64,000 nucleotides of DNA from Nitrosospira sp. Is2 (GCF_033095785.1 NZ_CP137134.1:1302001-1366000); one strand, 5' to 3'; shown: positions 8,623 through 18,429, counted from the stretch's first letter. The notes: generated from the sequence alone by a model not told the origin. Numbers and translations are program-made.

Positions 8623-11292
8623 TTAGACCGTCACCGGGTTGGGCTTATCTGGATCAATGCCAAACTTGGCTATCGCCTGTTCCACCGTCTCAGCCGTAAT
8701 ACTGCCTTCTTCCGCCAGGGCTTTAAGCGCCGCCACGGTAACGTAATAGCGATCGACTTCAAAAAACTGCCGCAACCGTTGCCGCGTGTCCGAACGCCCG
8801 AAGCCATCTGTACCCAGGACCTTATATCGCCCTGGCACAAACTCACGTATCTGGTCGGCGAAAACCTTCATATAGTCGGTAGCCGCGACTACCGGCCCGG
8901 CGCGGTCTTTCAGGCAGGCGCCAACATAGGACAACCTCGCCGGTGCTGCCGGGTGCAACAGGTTCCATCGAGCTACATCCAATGCTTCTCTTCTCAATTC
9001 GTTAAAGCTGGTGACGCTCCAGATATCGGCTGTAACGCCGTATTCCTTCTCAAGAATTTCCGCTGCAGCGATCACCTCGCGCAAAATCGTACCGGAACCG
9101 AGCAACTGAACTCTCCGCCCGGCATCGGCCTTGCCCGCCGGGCTACGCTCGTGGAACAGATACATCCCTTTTAGTATGCCCTCCTCCGCACCTGCGGGCA
9201 TTTCCGGATGGGGATAGTTTTCATTCATGACAGTAATGTAATAATAAATATCTTCCTGGACCTCATACATACGACGCAGGCCCTCTCGGATAATGACAGC
9301 GACTTCGTATGCGAACGTGGGGTCGTAGGATATGCAGTTGGGAATGGTTGAGGCGATCAGATGACTGTGGCCGTCCTCATGCTGCAATCCTTCACCATTC
9401 AGCGTCGTACGTCCCGCAGTTCCACCCATCAAAAACCCGCGGCAACGCATATCCCCCGCTGCCCACGCCAGGTCCCCCACCCGCTGAAAACCGAACATGG
9501 AGTAAAAAATATAGAACGGTATCATTTGCACACCGTGGGTGCTGTAAGCGGTTGCGGCAGCCATCCACGAGGACATGGCTCCCGCCTCGTTGATGCCCTC
9601 CTGCAGGATCTGCCCGTTCTTGTCCTCCTTGTAATACATGAGTTGATCGGCATCCTGCGGCGTATAAAGTTGTCCCGTCGAAGACCAGATCCCCAACTGG
9701 CGGAACATGCCTTCCATGCCAAAGGTGCGCGATTCGTCCGCAACGATGGGCACCACCCGTTTACCGATATTCTTGTCTTTTACCAGGACATTCAGTATGC
9801 GCACGAATGCCATGGTGGTGGAAGATTCGCGGCCCTCGCCACTAGCCTTGAGCAGCGTCTCGAAGGCTGAGAGCGGCGGTACTTGCAACGCTTCAGCCTT
9901 GCGTCGGCGCCGATGGAGGAATCCTCCCAGGGCCTGCCGCCGCTGGTGCATGTACACAAATTCAGGGGAATCCTTGTCGAATTTCAAATACGGCATGTCG
10001 TCGATGATATCGTCCGCTATCGGGAGACCGAAGCGATCGCGAAAGGCTTTAAGGGAAGTGGTCCCCATCTTCTTCTGCTGATGGGTAATGTTCTGGGCCT
10101 CTCCCGCCTCGCCCATGCCATAACCCTTGATCGTCTTGGCCAGAATAACGGTCGGTTGCCCGGTATGTTTTGAAGCGGCCGAATAAGCAGCATAAACCTT
10201 GTGCGGATCATGACCGCCACGATTTAATCGCCAGATGTCATCGTCCGACATGTTGGCAACCATCTCCAGCAGCTCCGGGTATTTTCCGAAGAAGTGTTCC
10301 CGAACATAGGCGCCGTCTCTCGACTTGAAAGTCTGGTATTCGCCATCCACGCATTCCATCATGCGTTGCTGTAGCAATCCCTTGGTATCCTTTGCCAGTA
10401 ACGGATCCCAGTATGAACCCCAGATCACCTTGATGACGTTCCAGCCCGCTCCGCGAAAAGCGGCTTCGAGTTCCTGAATTATCTTTCCATTGCCGCGTAC
10501 CGGTCCGTCAAGACGCTGAAGGTTGCAGTTAACGACAAAAATCAGATTGTCCAGATTTTCGCGGGACGCCAGCGAGATCGCGCCCATAGACTCCGGTTCG
10601 TCCATTTCCCCGTCGCCCATGAAGGCCCATACTTTGCGCCCCTGAGTTTTGACAAGACCACGGCTGTCCAGATATTTCATGAAACGCGCCTGGTAAATTG
10701 CCATCAACGGGCCCAGGCCCATCGATACGGTAGGAAATTGCCAAAAATCAGGCATCAGCCACGGGTGGGGATAAGACGACAAGCCTTTGCCCTCAACCTC
10801 CTGGCGGAAATTATTGAGTTGTTCCTCCGTCAGTTCGCCCAGGAGGAAAGCGTAGGCGTAAAGTCCGGGTGAAGAATGCCCCTGGGCAAATACGAGATCG
10901 CCTCCATGATCTTTCGAGGTGGCGTGCCAAAAGTGATTATAGCCGACGTCATACAGTGTCGCGGCAGACGCAAAGCTGGCAATATGGCCCCCCACATTGG
11001 AGTTTTTGTTTGCACGCAGCACCATCGCCATCGAATTCCAGCGGACATAGGACCGTATCCGGTGCTCAAGCGCGTGATTGCCTGGCGAGCGTTCTTCTTT
11101 GCCCGGTGGAATCGTATTGATATAGGCTGTGGTCGCACTATAGGGAAGGTACGCACCCGAACGGCGGGCCTTTTCAACCAGCCTTTCCAGCAGATAATGA
11201 GCCCGCTCTGTCCCCTCGTGTGTTAGCACGGATTCCAGCGCATCCAGCCATTCCTGGGTTTCAGACGGGTCTATGTCGGGTATGGGTTCCAT
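8623..11292 (-). CDS. aceE: Pyruvate dehydrogenase E1, homodimeric type
   Basis: An 889-residue E1 of the single-chain type found in proteobacteria; it decarboxylates pyruvate with thiamine diphosphate and reductively acetylates the E2 lipoyl group. The ThDP/Mg motif GDGEMDEPES begins at residue 226 and ends with the NCNLQRLDG region. Other marks are the N-terminal PDIDPSETQEWLDALESV and AGRTTLNGEGLQHEDGHS. Length and domain order are normal. It sits 54 bases after folD and about 230 bases before aceF; that gap may hold regulatory sequence, but I see no clear element. Confidence 0.96.
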   Translation of the reverse strand: MEPIPDIDPSETQEWLDALESVLTHEGTERAHYLLERLVEKARRSGAYLPYSATTAYINTIPPGKEERSPGNHALEHRIRSYVRWNSMAMVLRANKNSNVGGHIASFASAATLYDVGYNHFWHATSKDHGGDLVFAQGHSSPGLYAYAFLLGELTEEQLNNFRQEVEGKGLSSYPHPWLMPDFWQFPTVSMGLGPLMAIYQARFMKYLDSRGLVKTQGRKVWAFMGDGEMDEPESMGAISLASRENLDNLIFVVNCNLQRLDGPVRGNGKIIQELEAAFRGAGWNVIKVIWGSYWDPLLAKDTKGLLQQRMMECVDGEYQTFKSRDGAYVREHFFGKYPELLEMVANMSDDDIWRLNRGGHDPHKVYAAYSAASKHTGQPTVILAKTIKGYGMGEAGEAQNITHQQKKMGTTSLKAFRDRFGLPIADDIIDDMPYLKFDKDSPEFVYMHQRRQALGGFLHRRRRKAEALQVPPLSAFETLLKASGEGRESSTTMAFVRILNVLVKDKNIGKRVVPIVADESRTFGMEGMFRQLGIWSSTGQLYTPQDADQLMYYKEDKNGQILQEGINEAGAMSSWMAAATAYSTHGVQMIPFYIFYSMFGFQRVGDLAWAAGDMRCRGFLMGGTAGRTTLNGEGLQHEDGHSHLIASTIPNCISYDPTFAYEVAVIIREGLRRMYEVQEDIYYYITVMNENYPHPEMPAGAEEGILKGMYLFHERSPAGKADAGRRVQLLGSGTILREVIAAAEILEKEYGVTADIWSVTSFNELRREALDVARWNLLHPAAPARLSYVGACLKDRAGPVVAATDYMKVFADQIREFVPGRYKVLGTDGFGRSDTRQRLRQFFEVDRYYVTVAALKALAEEGSITAETVEQAIAKFGIDPDKPNPVTV

Positions 11293-11346
11293 GTTTCATG
11301 GTCTCGAAATTTTTTGAACTTGCCTGATTCACCCGTTAAGCTGTAG

Positions 11347-12204
11347 CTAGTTCCGTGCTTGAGCACGCTCCGCAGCCTCGATGGTATTGCACAGTAACAT
11401 GGTTATTGTCATTGGTCCTACCCCGCCAGGAACAGGGGTAATGTGCCCTGCTTTCTCGCTGACAGAATCGAAGTCTACGTCTCCCGTGAGCCTGCCATCA
11501 GGGAGACGGTTGATGCCCACGTCGATCACGGTCGCGCCCACCTTAACCATGTCGGCAGTAATCATTCGCGGCTTTCCCGCCGCAACCACCAGGATATCGG
11601 CACGGCGCGTATGTGCGGCGAGGTCGCGCGTTTTAGATGTGCAGATGGTGACGGTCGCGCCTTTTTGCAAGAGCATCAACGCCATCGGTTTGCCGACTAT
11701 ATTGCTGCGGCCCACCACTACCGCGTGCTGCCCCTCGATTGGAATCCCGTATCTCCTCAATAGATGCATCACCCCATGAGGCGTGCATGGCGGGAAAACG
11801 GCATTGCCGGTCGCAAGCGCGCCCACGTTGGAAAGATGAAACCCATCCACATCCTTTTCCGCTGCAATGGACGCAAATACCTTGACGCTTTCGAAGTGGG
11901 GGGGGAGCGGCAACTGCACCAGAATGCCGTGAATCCGGATGTCCCCGTTCAATTCCTGAATACGCTGGATGACATCATCCTGGCTCACGCTGTCGGGAAA
12001 TTCATGTATCTCTGAATATATTCCGGTTTCGCCGCATGCCTTGGCCTTGTTGCGCACGTATATGCGAGAAGCGGGGTCATCACCTACAATGATTACCGCC
12101 AGGCCCGGCTGCATGCCTCTTTCCGCCAGATGCTGAGCCCGGCCCTTCCATTCGGCCCGCATTTCTCTGGCAAGCATATTGCCATCCATGATTTTCGCAC
12201 TCAT
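11347..12204 (-). CDS. folD: Bifunctional methylenetetrahydrofolate dehydrogenase/cyclohydrolase
   Basis: A 285-residue FolD that interconverts 5,10-methylene-, methenyl- and 10-formyl-tetrahydrofolate with NADP. The active-site YVRNKAKAC (49-57, Lys53), the substrate loop VQLPLPPH, the dinucleotide-binding GRSNIVGKPMA and the C-terminal PVPGGVGPMT are all intact. It is the most upstream gene of the minus-strand run and would lie first in a folD-aceE-aceF transcript. It links to the one-carbon supply used by metF and metK later in the window. Confidence 0.96.
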   Translation of the reverse strand: MSAKIMDGNMLAREMRAEWKGRAQHLAERGMQPGLAVIIVGDDPASRIYVRNKAKACGETGIYSEIHEFPDSVSQDDVIQRIQELNGDIRIHGILVQLPLPPHFESVKVFASIAAEKDVDGFHLSNVGALATGNAVFPPCTPHGVMHLLRRYGIPIEGQHAVVVGRSNIVGKPMALMLLQKGATVTICTSKTRDLAAHTRRADILVVAAGKPRMITADMVKVGATVIDVGINRLPDGRLTGDVDFDSVSEKAGHITPVPGGVGPMTITMLLCNTIEAAERAQARN

Positions 12205-12400
12205 TAGTTTTTAGGCGGGTCAATAACCTTGAGAGGAAAAACAGACAATTATACGTTGTCCGTTCGCCGCTTTCACCCTCACCGCTAACCCCTTGCGCAA
12301 CGTGCAATCGATTCGCCCAAGGAGGCGCCCAGAGAGGATGAATCCGTGCGCTCCGAATCGCCGAGGCCGGGTTAATTTGGCATACAGGCGTTTGCCGCGA

Positions 12401-13057
12401 TCACAAGGGCGAGGAGGCCGGCGGATCTGATTTCTTTATCTTCGATCTATAAATCAATAACCCGACTAGAAATGTCGGAATGACAACCAGGGCGGCGGCC
12501 AGCAGTCCGGCTGCAAGTATGTCGATTCCCTCGGTTTTTGGAAGAAAAATCGTGACTGCCCAGATCGTGACGACGGCTGCCGCTGCCCCACCAATAAACA
12601 TTATCTTCTTGCCGCGTTCGAAAAGGCGCCACAACGCGCCGGAAACCTTGGTTTCATGCCTGTACTCGTCAAATACCGACACCATGCTGGCGTCATTCCG
12701 CGTTGCCTCGTAGCCCGCCGATACGGCCAGCGTGTCCGCTCCCCCGTCGACTCTGGACATGCTGCTCAAAAATGCAATCCGTTTTTGTGCTTCCTTTTTA
12801 GACATGCCGTCGCTGATCAGCATTGACTCAAGCGCCTGAAAAGCGTGATCGCGCGCATCAATCGGCAATTTGAGGCTTTCACCGCATCTCCACATCACCC
12901 CCACGAGATACAACTGTATAGTCATTTGCCTGAAGGGCGGCGCGAAGTCGTAGCCCTTGTCCTTTATTTGCGGAAGCTGGGAAGCGAGTATCTCGCGTGC
13001 ATGCTGCACACAAATGTCTATCGGCAGCGCTCCCGTTTCGGTTTTCGCTTCATTCAT
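12401..13057 (-). CDS. Membrane protein of unknown function
   Basis: A 218-residue protein I cannot assign. Residues 1-150 are soluble and mostly helical, with the Cys-containing MWRCGESL and an acidic/basic stretch MSKKEAQKRIAFLSSMSRVDGG. Two hydrophobic segments follow (about 153-173 and 180-203), ending in a basic tail YRSKIKKSDPP. The topology suggests an inner-membrane protein with a large cytoplasmic N-terminal domain. It stands alone between folD (same strand) and the divergent FAD reductase, with its own promoter-like TATAAT upstream. The coding frame is long and clean, so a real gene is likely. Confidence 0.7.
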   Translation of the reverse strand: MNEAKTETGALPIDICVQHAREILASQLPQIKDKGYDFAPPFRQMTIQLYLVGVMWRCGESLKLPIDARDHAFQALESMLISDGMSKKEAQKRIAFLSSMSRVDGGADTLAVSAGYEATRNDASMVSVFDEYRHETKVSGALWRLFERGKKIMFIGGAAAAVVTIWAVTIFLPKTEGIDILAAGLLAAALVVIPTFLVGLLIYRSKIKKSDPPASSPL

Positions 13058-13402
13058 CTCTTACTTTCGGGCCGTGCCCAGTCTTAATTTTGAATTAGTA
13101 GAGGAACCCATTATATACTGGCACAAGCTTTGTGAATAAAGAGAGGCGCCTGTTTTGCATCTGTGCGGGCAGCGCCGCTATACACCGCCGCCAGCTATCC
13201 TCGTGTCTGTGCCGAATTGTCTCAAAGGAAATCTCATAAAATGAGACAGATTCCACTAGAGCTACTGGCGTTGGATGGGATACCCCCGTTCAGAGTTCCT
13301 CAGCTGGCAAAACAACCCTTAGAACAGATATTTAACGTTTCCCGAATGTTATCATTGGCACATTCCGACCTCGCTCTCCGGTGCGTTTAAAAAGGAAGAA
13401 TC
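13058..13402. other. Divergent intergenic region
   Basis: 345 bases between two divergent genes with no credible gene. It contains the candidate minus-strand -10 box, an inverted repeat TGTCTCA...TGAGACA (13219-13225 and 13242-13248) enclosing a second small hairpin TCTCA-TAAAA-TGAGA, and a Shine-Dalgarno AAGGAAG just before the reductase ATG at 13403. The TGTCTCA/TGAGACA repeat is a possible operator or short mRNA hairpin; its function is unknown. Confidence 0.35.
13110..13115 (-). promoter_or_regulatory. Possible -10 box for the membrane protein gene
   Basis: On the minus strand a perfect TATAAT lies about 52 bases upstream of the ATG at 13057. The -35 position (TTATTC region) is weak, so this is only a candidate promoter. 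Confidence 0.3.
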
Positions 13403-14581
13403 ATGAAACATCACAAATACCTCATCGTTGGTGGTGGGATGGCGGCGGATTCTGCTGTTCACGGCATTCGTAAAATTGACCAGAATGGGGCTATCGCGAT
13501 GATCTGCGAGGAACGGCACCCGCCTTATGATCGGCCTCCGCTGACCAAGGCGCTATGGAAAGGCAGTCCGTATGAGTCTATCTGGCGTAACGAGCACGGT
13601 CTCAACGTCGCCATCCACCTCGGCAAGAAAATAGTCGCTCTCGACGCAAAAAAAAAGATGGCAACCGATGACGTCGGAAATACTTACACGTATGAGAAGC
13701 TCTTGCTCGCTACAGGTGGGCGTCCCCGGCGCTTTCCCGATTTCAACAGCAACATCATTTATTTCAGGACGGCGGATGACTATCGGAAGTTGCGGGAACT
13801 GAGCGAACGCGGCCTCGATTTCATTGTTATTGGCGGCGGTTTCATCGGTTCCGAGATTGCGGCTGCGCTTGCAATGAACAATAAACGGGTCACGATGGTG
13901 TTCCCGGAAAATGGACTAGGCTCACGGGTTTACCCGGCACCTCTGGTTGAGTTCCTCAATTCCTATTATCGGGAAAAAGGTATCACGCTGCATACGACAG
14001 AAACGGTAAAATCCGTGCGGACCGAAGGCAACAAAACGATCGTTACTACCGGCAACGGGACGGAATTATCCGGCGACGGGATTGTGGCCGGCCTGGGGAT
14101 ACAACCCAATATCGAGTTGGCGGCAGAGGCTGGCCTTAAGGTTGATAATGGCGTAGTTGTGGATGCACTTCTGCGCACCAGCGATCAGGACATCTACGCA
14201 GCGGGCGATGTGGCGAATTTCTACAATGCCTTCCTGGATAAACCCATGCGTGTTGAACATGAGGACAATGCTAATACGATGGGCGAGATGGCCGGACGGA
14301 ACATGGCCGGAGAATCAAACGCTTACCTTCATCTACCTTTCTTTTATTCCGACCTGTTCGATTTAGGCTACGAAGCCGTGGGAGAACTCGATTCCAGCTT
14401 GGATGTTGTTGAAGACTGGAAGGAGCCGTTTCGCAAAGGTGTGATCTATTACCTACGTGAAGGGCGCGTTCGCGGTGTGCTGCTCTGGAATACCTGGGGA
14501 CAGGTCGCCGCCGCCACTGAGCTAATAGCTGAAAAAGCTGTTCATACCAGCGACACCCTTATAGGCCGCATTTCGGATTAG
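13403..14581 (+). CDS. FAD/NAD-dependent oxidoreductase, AIF/ferredoxin-reductase-like
   Basis: A 392-residue flavoprotein of the pyridine nucleotide-disulfide oxidoreductase class 3 fold, closest by its N-terminus to apoptosis-inducing-factor-like and ferredoxin/rubredoxin reductases. It has an FAD-binding YLIVGGGMAADSA (6-18), PPYDRPPLTKALWKG, an NAD-binding FIVIGGGFIGSEIAAAL (about 139-155) and a second FAD contact IYAAGDVANFYN. It lacks the redox CxxC of disulfide reductases. The electron partner cannot be read from the sequence; no ferredoxin is adjacent. It is monocistronic, with AAGGAAG before the ATG. Confidence 0.85.
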   Translation: MKHHKYLIVGGGMAADSAVHGIRKIDQNGAIAMICEERHPPYDRPPLTKALWKGSPYESIWRNEHGLNVAIHLGKKIVALDAKKKMATDDVGNTYTYEKLLLATGGRPRRFPDFNSNIIYFRTADDYRKLRELSERGLDFIVIGGGFIGSEIAAALAMNNKRVTMVFPENGLGSRVYPAPLVEFLNSYYREKGITLHTTETVKSVRTEGNKTIVTTGNGTELSGDGIVAGLGIQPNIELAAEAGLKVDNGVVVDALLRTSDQDIYAAGDVANFYNAFLDKPMRVEHEDNANTMGEMAGRNMAGESNAYLHLPFFYSDLFDLGYEAVGELDSSLDVVEDWKEPFRKGVIYYLREGRVRGVLLWNTWGQVAAATELIAEKAVHTSDTLIGRISD

Positions 14582-14792
14582 CGGAAAAGGGGGCGTCAAA
14601 ATAGGGTAGACGTCGCTCTGACAAGCTTCGCACGAAAGAATACTTCCCCCGTCCGATCCGGTCCCGTTGGATATCGGATGATGTTTCACTGCGACGTACC
14701 TGCGAAACATTCAGCCAGAGCAACACGTAATCCCCCGACAGTGCTTAGTTTTGTTTGGATTGGGTATTCGGTTACATCTGCCAGGGCCACAT

Positions 14793-15830
14793 TTGACCAC
14801 ACTAACGATCACTCGCCCGGACGACTTTCATCTTCACTTGCGGGACGGGCCGCAACTTCGCGCCGTGCTGCCGGACTCCGCCCGGCGCTTTGCCCGCGCT
14901 ATTGTCATGCCCAACCTCAAACCGCCGTTGGTGACAACGGAGATGGCGGTTGCCTATCGCGCGCGTATCCTCGACGCGCTGCCCCAGGGCCTGCATTTCA
15001 CGCCTCTGATGACGCTCTATCTTACCGATAACACGCCGCCATCGGAAATCATTCATGCCCGTAAAAGCGGTGCAATACATGGTCTGAAATTCTATCCCGC
15101 TGGCTCAACCACCAACTCGGACGCGGGAGTGACCGACATTGCCAAGTGCTACCGGACCCTTGCAACAATGGAAGAGACCGGCATGCCGCTACTGGTACAC
15201 GGCGAAGTTACGGACCCTGAAGTGGACGTGTTCGACAAGGAAAAAATTTTCCTGGACCGGGTGCTGATCCCCATTACGAGACGGTTTCCAAATCTCCGAA
15301 TTGTGTTCGAGCATATCACTACCGGGGAAGCGGTAGAGTTTGTGAGAGGGGCATCGGTTAATGTCGCCGCGACCATTACCGTTCATCACCTGCTGCTGAA
15401 TCGCAATGCCCTGTTTCAGAATGGCATTAATCCTCACCATTATTGCCTCCCGGTACTCAAGCGTGAAACCCATCGCGAAAAACTGGTTGAAGCCGCCACG
15501 AGCGGCAACCCGAAATTTTTTCTGGGCACCGATAGCGCTCCCCATCCAAGATCGGCGAAGGAAACTGGTTGCGGCTGTGCAGGCATCTACTCCGCTCATG
15601 CGGCGATAGAACTCTATGCGGAGGTTTTCGAACAAGCGGGCTCGCTTAACCAGCTGGAGGCTTTTGCCAGCTTTCATGGCGCCGCCTTCTACGGACTGCC
15701 GCGTAATGAGGGCAGCATCAGCTTAAAAAAAGAAAAATGGAACGTTCCCACGCATTTGGAATTTGGGGGAGATGCGTTAATCCCGCTCCGGGCGGGGAAC
15801 AGCGTAACGTGGAAACTGCTTGACGGATGA
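14793..15830 (+). CDS. pyrC: Dihydroorotase
   Basis: A 345-residue class II dihydroorotase that cyclises carbamoyl aspartate to dihydroorotate in pyrimidine synthesis. Metal ligands are visible: HLHLRDG (His13, His15), the carboxylated Lys99 in HGLKFYPAG, His in LVHGE and EHITT, and the catalytic Asp in FLGTDSAPH. The family N-terminus TLTITRPDDxHLHLRDG begins at a TTG at 14793. Another TTG at 14751 would add 14 residues not seen in the family, so I chose 14793. No ATG or GTG is available, so a weak start is likely. Confidence 0.93.
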   Translation: MTTLTITRPDDFHLHLRDGPQLRAVLPDSARRFARAIVMPNLKPPLVTTEMAVAYRARILDALPQGLHFTPLMTLYLTDNTPPSEIIHARKSGAIHGLKFYPAGSTTNSDAGVTDIAKCYRTLATMEETGMPLLVHGEVTDPEVDVFDKEKIFLDRVLIPITRRFPNLRIVFEHITTGEAVEFVRGASVNVAATITVHHLLLNRNALFQNGINPHHYCLPVLKRETHREKLVEAATSGNPKFFLGTDSAPHPRSAKETGCGCAGIYSAHAAIELYAEVFEQAGSLNQLEAFASFHGAAFYGLPRNEGSISLKKEKWNVPTHLEFGGDALIPLRAGNSVTWKLLDG

Positions 15831-16488
15831 AATGTATCTAGCCGTTGCATTGCCCTCCTGTATACCCGGGAACCACCGCTCCGCCGTGCAATAAAAAACG
15901 GACATGTCAGGCGGTCTTCTCCAGAACGACTTCTTATCGAACCCGCAGGTCATCGGTGCTCGAACGCCGTAAGATTCGAATCCACAGCCCGACGCCCGCA
16001 CACTGTCGCGGCCGGGTAGCACCTCACCTTCAATCGCAACGTTTTACATCACCAGAATGCGGTGCTGACCTGCAATCATCCCCTTCCCGGAAGCATCCAG
16101 TTTTTGTGCACCCGCTCGGTTAGCTCAGCAAAACAATAAAGGCCGATAAGGCCTTGCCCCGGCACCCAAAAACTCACTTTTAACCTCCATAGCGGGCAAG
16201 ACCGCAGTTGAGACGCTGCGTTGTGTCCAGTTGATTATCAACACCGCCGCGTCCAAACCAACCTGAAGACTTGGTGCGCCGGCGAACAGACTGGACAGGA
16301 ACGTCTGAATTAATTTGTTTTTACTTAAGGATGAGAACGAACATTTTTTCATATCTCGGAAAGTTACCTGAGACGATGCCTAAAGGGACGACGGCCTCGG
16401 GCCCAACTGAAGGTGTCAACCGGGGTTCTAGCGACTTCTATATCTCGCAAGTACAAACAAGGCCGGCCTCACCATAGCCGGAAAAAAT
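15831..16488. other. Long intergenic region before the glycan island
   Basis: 658 bases without a supportable gene. It contains a hairpin AAGGCC-GATAA-GGCCTT (16139-16155) and tRNA-like scraps (GCTCGGTTAGCTCAGC near 16110, ATTCGAATCC near 15975) that do not fold into a tRNA. Short open frames on both strands show no recognisable protein. The promoter of the downstream cluster should lie here, probably in the AT-rich part 16310-16360. Confidence 0.4.
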
Positions 16489-18429
16489 ATGAAGAAGAGA
16501 ATAGCGCTTATAAGTGAGCATGCCTCACCACTAGCTGCCATCGGGGGGGTCGACACTGGCGGGCAGAACATTGCGGTCGCTGAATTAGCCCAACATCTGG
16601 CGGCCATAGGTTACAAAATAGACGTTTTCACTCGCTGGGACGACCAGAGGGTGCCAAAGATGGTCAACTGGCGGAGCGGGGTACGAATCGTTCACGTGGA
16701 GGCCGGTCCACTGACGTCTCTTCCGAAAGAGAAGCTGCTCCCGCATATGCCAGCCTTCACCCGAAACATGCTGAGCTTTATTGAAGCGGAAAATAACCCC
16801 TACAAACTTATACATGCCCACTTCTTCATGTCTGCCCAGGTGGCGGCTGATATAAAGCAGAAAATAGGCATTCCCTTCATCGTCACGTTGCACGCACTGG
16901 CGAAGGTACGTCGCCTCCATCAAGGGAAGAATGACTGGTTCCCGGATGAAGGTTTTGCGATCGAAGAACGGGTATTAGCGGAGGCCGACCAAATCGTGGC
17001 GCTATGTCCTCAGGATCGCGACGACCTGGTTAATCTTTATCAGGCTGACCCCCACAAAATAACGATTATTCCTAACGGCTTCCGATCGGATGAGATTTAC
17101 CCGGTTGATAAGCTGTTCGCGCGCATGGCGTTAAACCTTGACCCAAAGGAAAAGATCATCCTCCAACTCGGTCGCCTGGTTCCACGCAAAGGAATCGATA
17201 ACGTCATAAAGGCTCTTGCCCATATGCGGCGGGAGCATAGCTTCAAGGCACGCTTGCTGGTTGTAGGCGGCGAATCGGAGGAACCCGATCCTGAAATTAC
17301 CCCTGAAATCGGACGCCTGCAAAAACTCGCCGATGGGGAGGGCGTAGGCGACGTCGTAACCTTTGTCGGCCGCCGTTCGCGCAACATGCTGCATTATTAT
17401 TATAGTGCCGCGGATGTATTCGCAACTACGCCATGGTATGAGCCATTCGGTATCACGCCGCTTGAATCCATGGCCTGCGGGACCCCAGTGCTCGGGTCGA
17501 ATGTTGGCGGTATTAAATCAACCGTCATCGATGGCAAGACCGGCTTTCTGGTTCCCCCCAACAACCCTGCGGTGCTCGCCCAGCGCATCATTGAGTTGTT
17601 GAGCAGCAATACGCTAATGACTTACTTCAAGGAAAACGCGATTCGTCATGTGAACGAGAACCTCACCTGGATGAAGGCAACGCACCTGACCGCCAACATG
17701 TACGAGCGAATTGCGACCCTCAGTCCGTTACGGACGGACGGCGAGGATGATCCCCTTTCATACATTGACGATTCGTTCGAGTCATTAATTGAAACCATAA
17801 AAAAATCCAGGCGAAAAATACGTCTGGCCACCCTCGACTCGGCTCAGGCTATTTACCGCTCGCTTGCGCGCGGGGGAAAGATGCTCGTTTGCGGTAATGG
17901 GGGTAGCGCCGCTGAAGCTCAACACTTTGCATCAGAACTCGTCGGCAGGTTTGAGGCTAACGGCCGGCGTGGCTTGCCCGTAATGGCGCTTACGGCGGAT
18001 ACGACATTTGTAACGGCGTGGGCAAACGATTTCAGCTTTGATGAGGTGTTCGCCCGGCAGATCGAGGCGCATGGCCGGCCAGGCGATGTTTTGGTGGTAA
18101 TTAGTTCGAGCGGCCGGTCACCCAATCTCGTCAACGCAATCCGGGCGGCTCGAACGCGAGAAATGTTCTGTATCGGCCTGCTCGGCAAAGACGGCGGCCC
18201 CGCTGCGGAATTGACCGATGTGAACATTATCGTCCCGTCAAACGAAACGTCGCGTATTCAGGAAGTTCAGCTCCACGTCGTCCATGTTCTGAGCCACCTG
18301 ATAGAACAGCAAATCATGGCGGATGAACTGAATATCGTCAAAGTACCGGAAGATTGTTCAATGATGCAATTCCAGCTGACTCGCCCATCTGTGAAGTCCG
18401 TCAACAAGGGGAAAATGTCGCATGAATAG
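16489..18429 (+). CDS. Fusion: GT4 glycosyltransferase + sedoheptulose-7-phosphate isomerase (GmhA-like SIS)
   Basis: A 646-residue two-domain protein. Residues 1-400 are a GT-B glycosyltransferase of family 4: the donor/acceptor loop IGGVDTGGQNIAV (18-30), LGRLVPRKGID and the nucleotide-sugar site EPFGITPLESMACGTPVLGS (about 318-337). After a linker, residues 440-640 are a SIS domain of the GmhA type: VCGNGGSAAEAQHFASELVGRF (from about 467), SSSGRSPNLVNAI and a C-terminal EVQLHVVHVLSHLIEQQ. GmhA converts sedoheptulose 7-phosphate to D-glycero-D-manno-heptose 7-phosphate, so this ORF couples the first heptose step to a transferase. No frameshift joins the halves. It heads the island and overlaps the SDR by 8 bases. 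Confidence 0.88.
   Translation: MKKRIALISEHASPLAAIGGVDTGGQNIAVAELAQHLAAIGYKIDVFTRWDDQRVPKMVNWRSGVRIVHVEAGPLTSLPKEKLLPHMPAFTRNMLSFIEAENNPYKLIHAHFFMSAQVAADIKQKIGIPFIVTLHALAKVRRLHQGKNDWFPDEGFAIEERVLAEADQIVALCPQDRDDLVNLYQADPHKITIIPNGFRSDEIYPVDKLFARMALNLDPKEKIILQLGRLVPRKGIDNVIKALAHMRREHSFKARLLVVGGESEEPDPEITPEIGRLQKLADGEGVGDVVTFVGRRSRNMLHYYYSAADVFATTPWYEPFGITPLESMACGTPVLGSNVGGIKSTVIDGKTGFLVPPNNPAVLAQRIIELLSSNTLMTYFKENAIRHVNENLTWMKATHLTANMYERIATLSPLRTDGEDDPLSYIDDSFESLIETIKKSRRKIRLATLDSAQAIYRSLARGGKMLVCGNGGSAAEAQHFASELVGRFEANGRRGLPVMALTADTTFVTAWANDFSFDEVFARQIEAHGRPGDVLVVISSSGRSPNLVNAIRAARTREMFCIGLLGKDGGPAAELTDVNIIVPSNETSRIQEVQLHVVHVLSHLIEQQIMADELNIVKVPEDCSMMQFQLTRPSVKSVNKGKMSHE

Noticed and set aside
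13119..13134. Sigma-54-like TGGCAC-N5-TTGTG
   Set aside because: The -12 element is TTGT rather than TTGC and the site is about 270 bases from the reductase gene; likely chance.
15950..16150. tRNA-like pieces (ATTCGAATCC and GCTCGGTTAGCTCAGC)
   Set aside because: The flanking bases do not pair into a T-arm, and no acceptor stem or anticodon arm can be formed around either piece.
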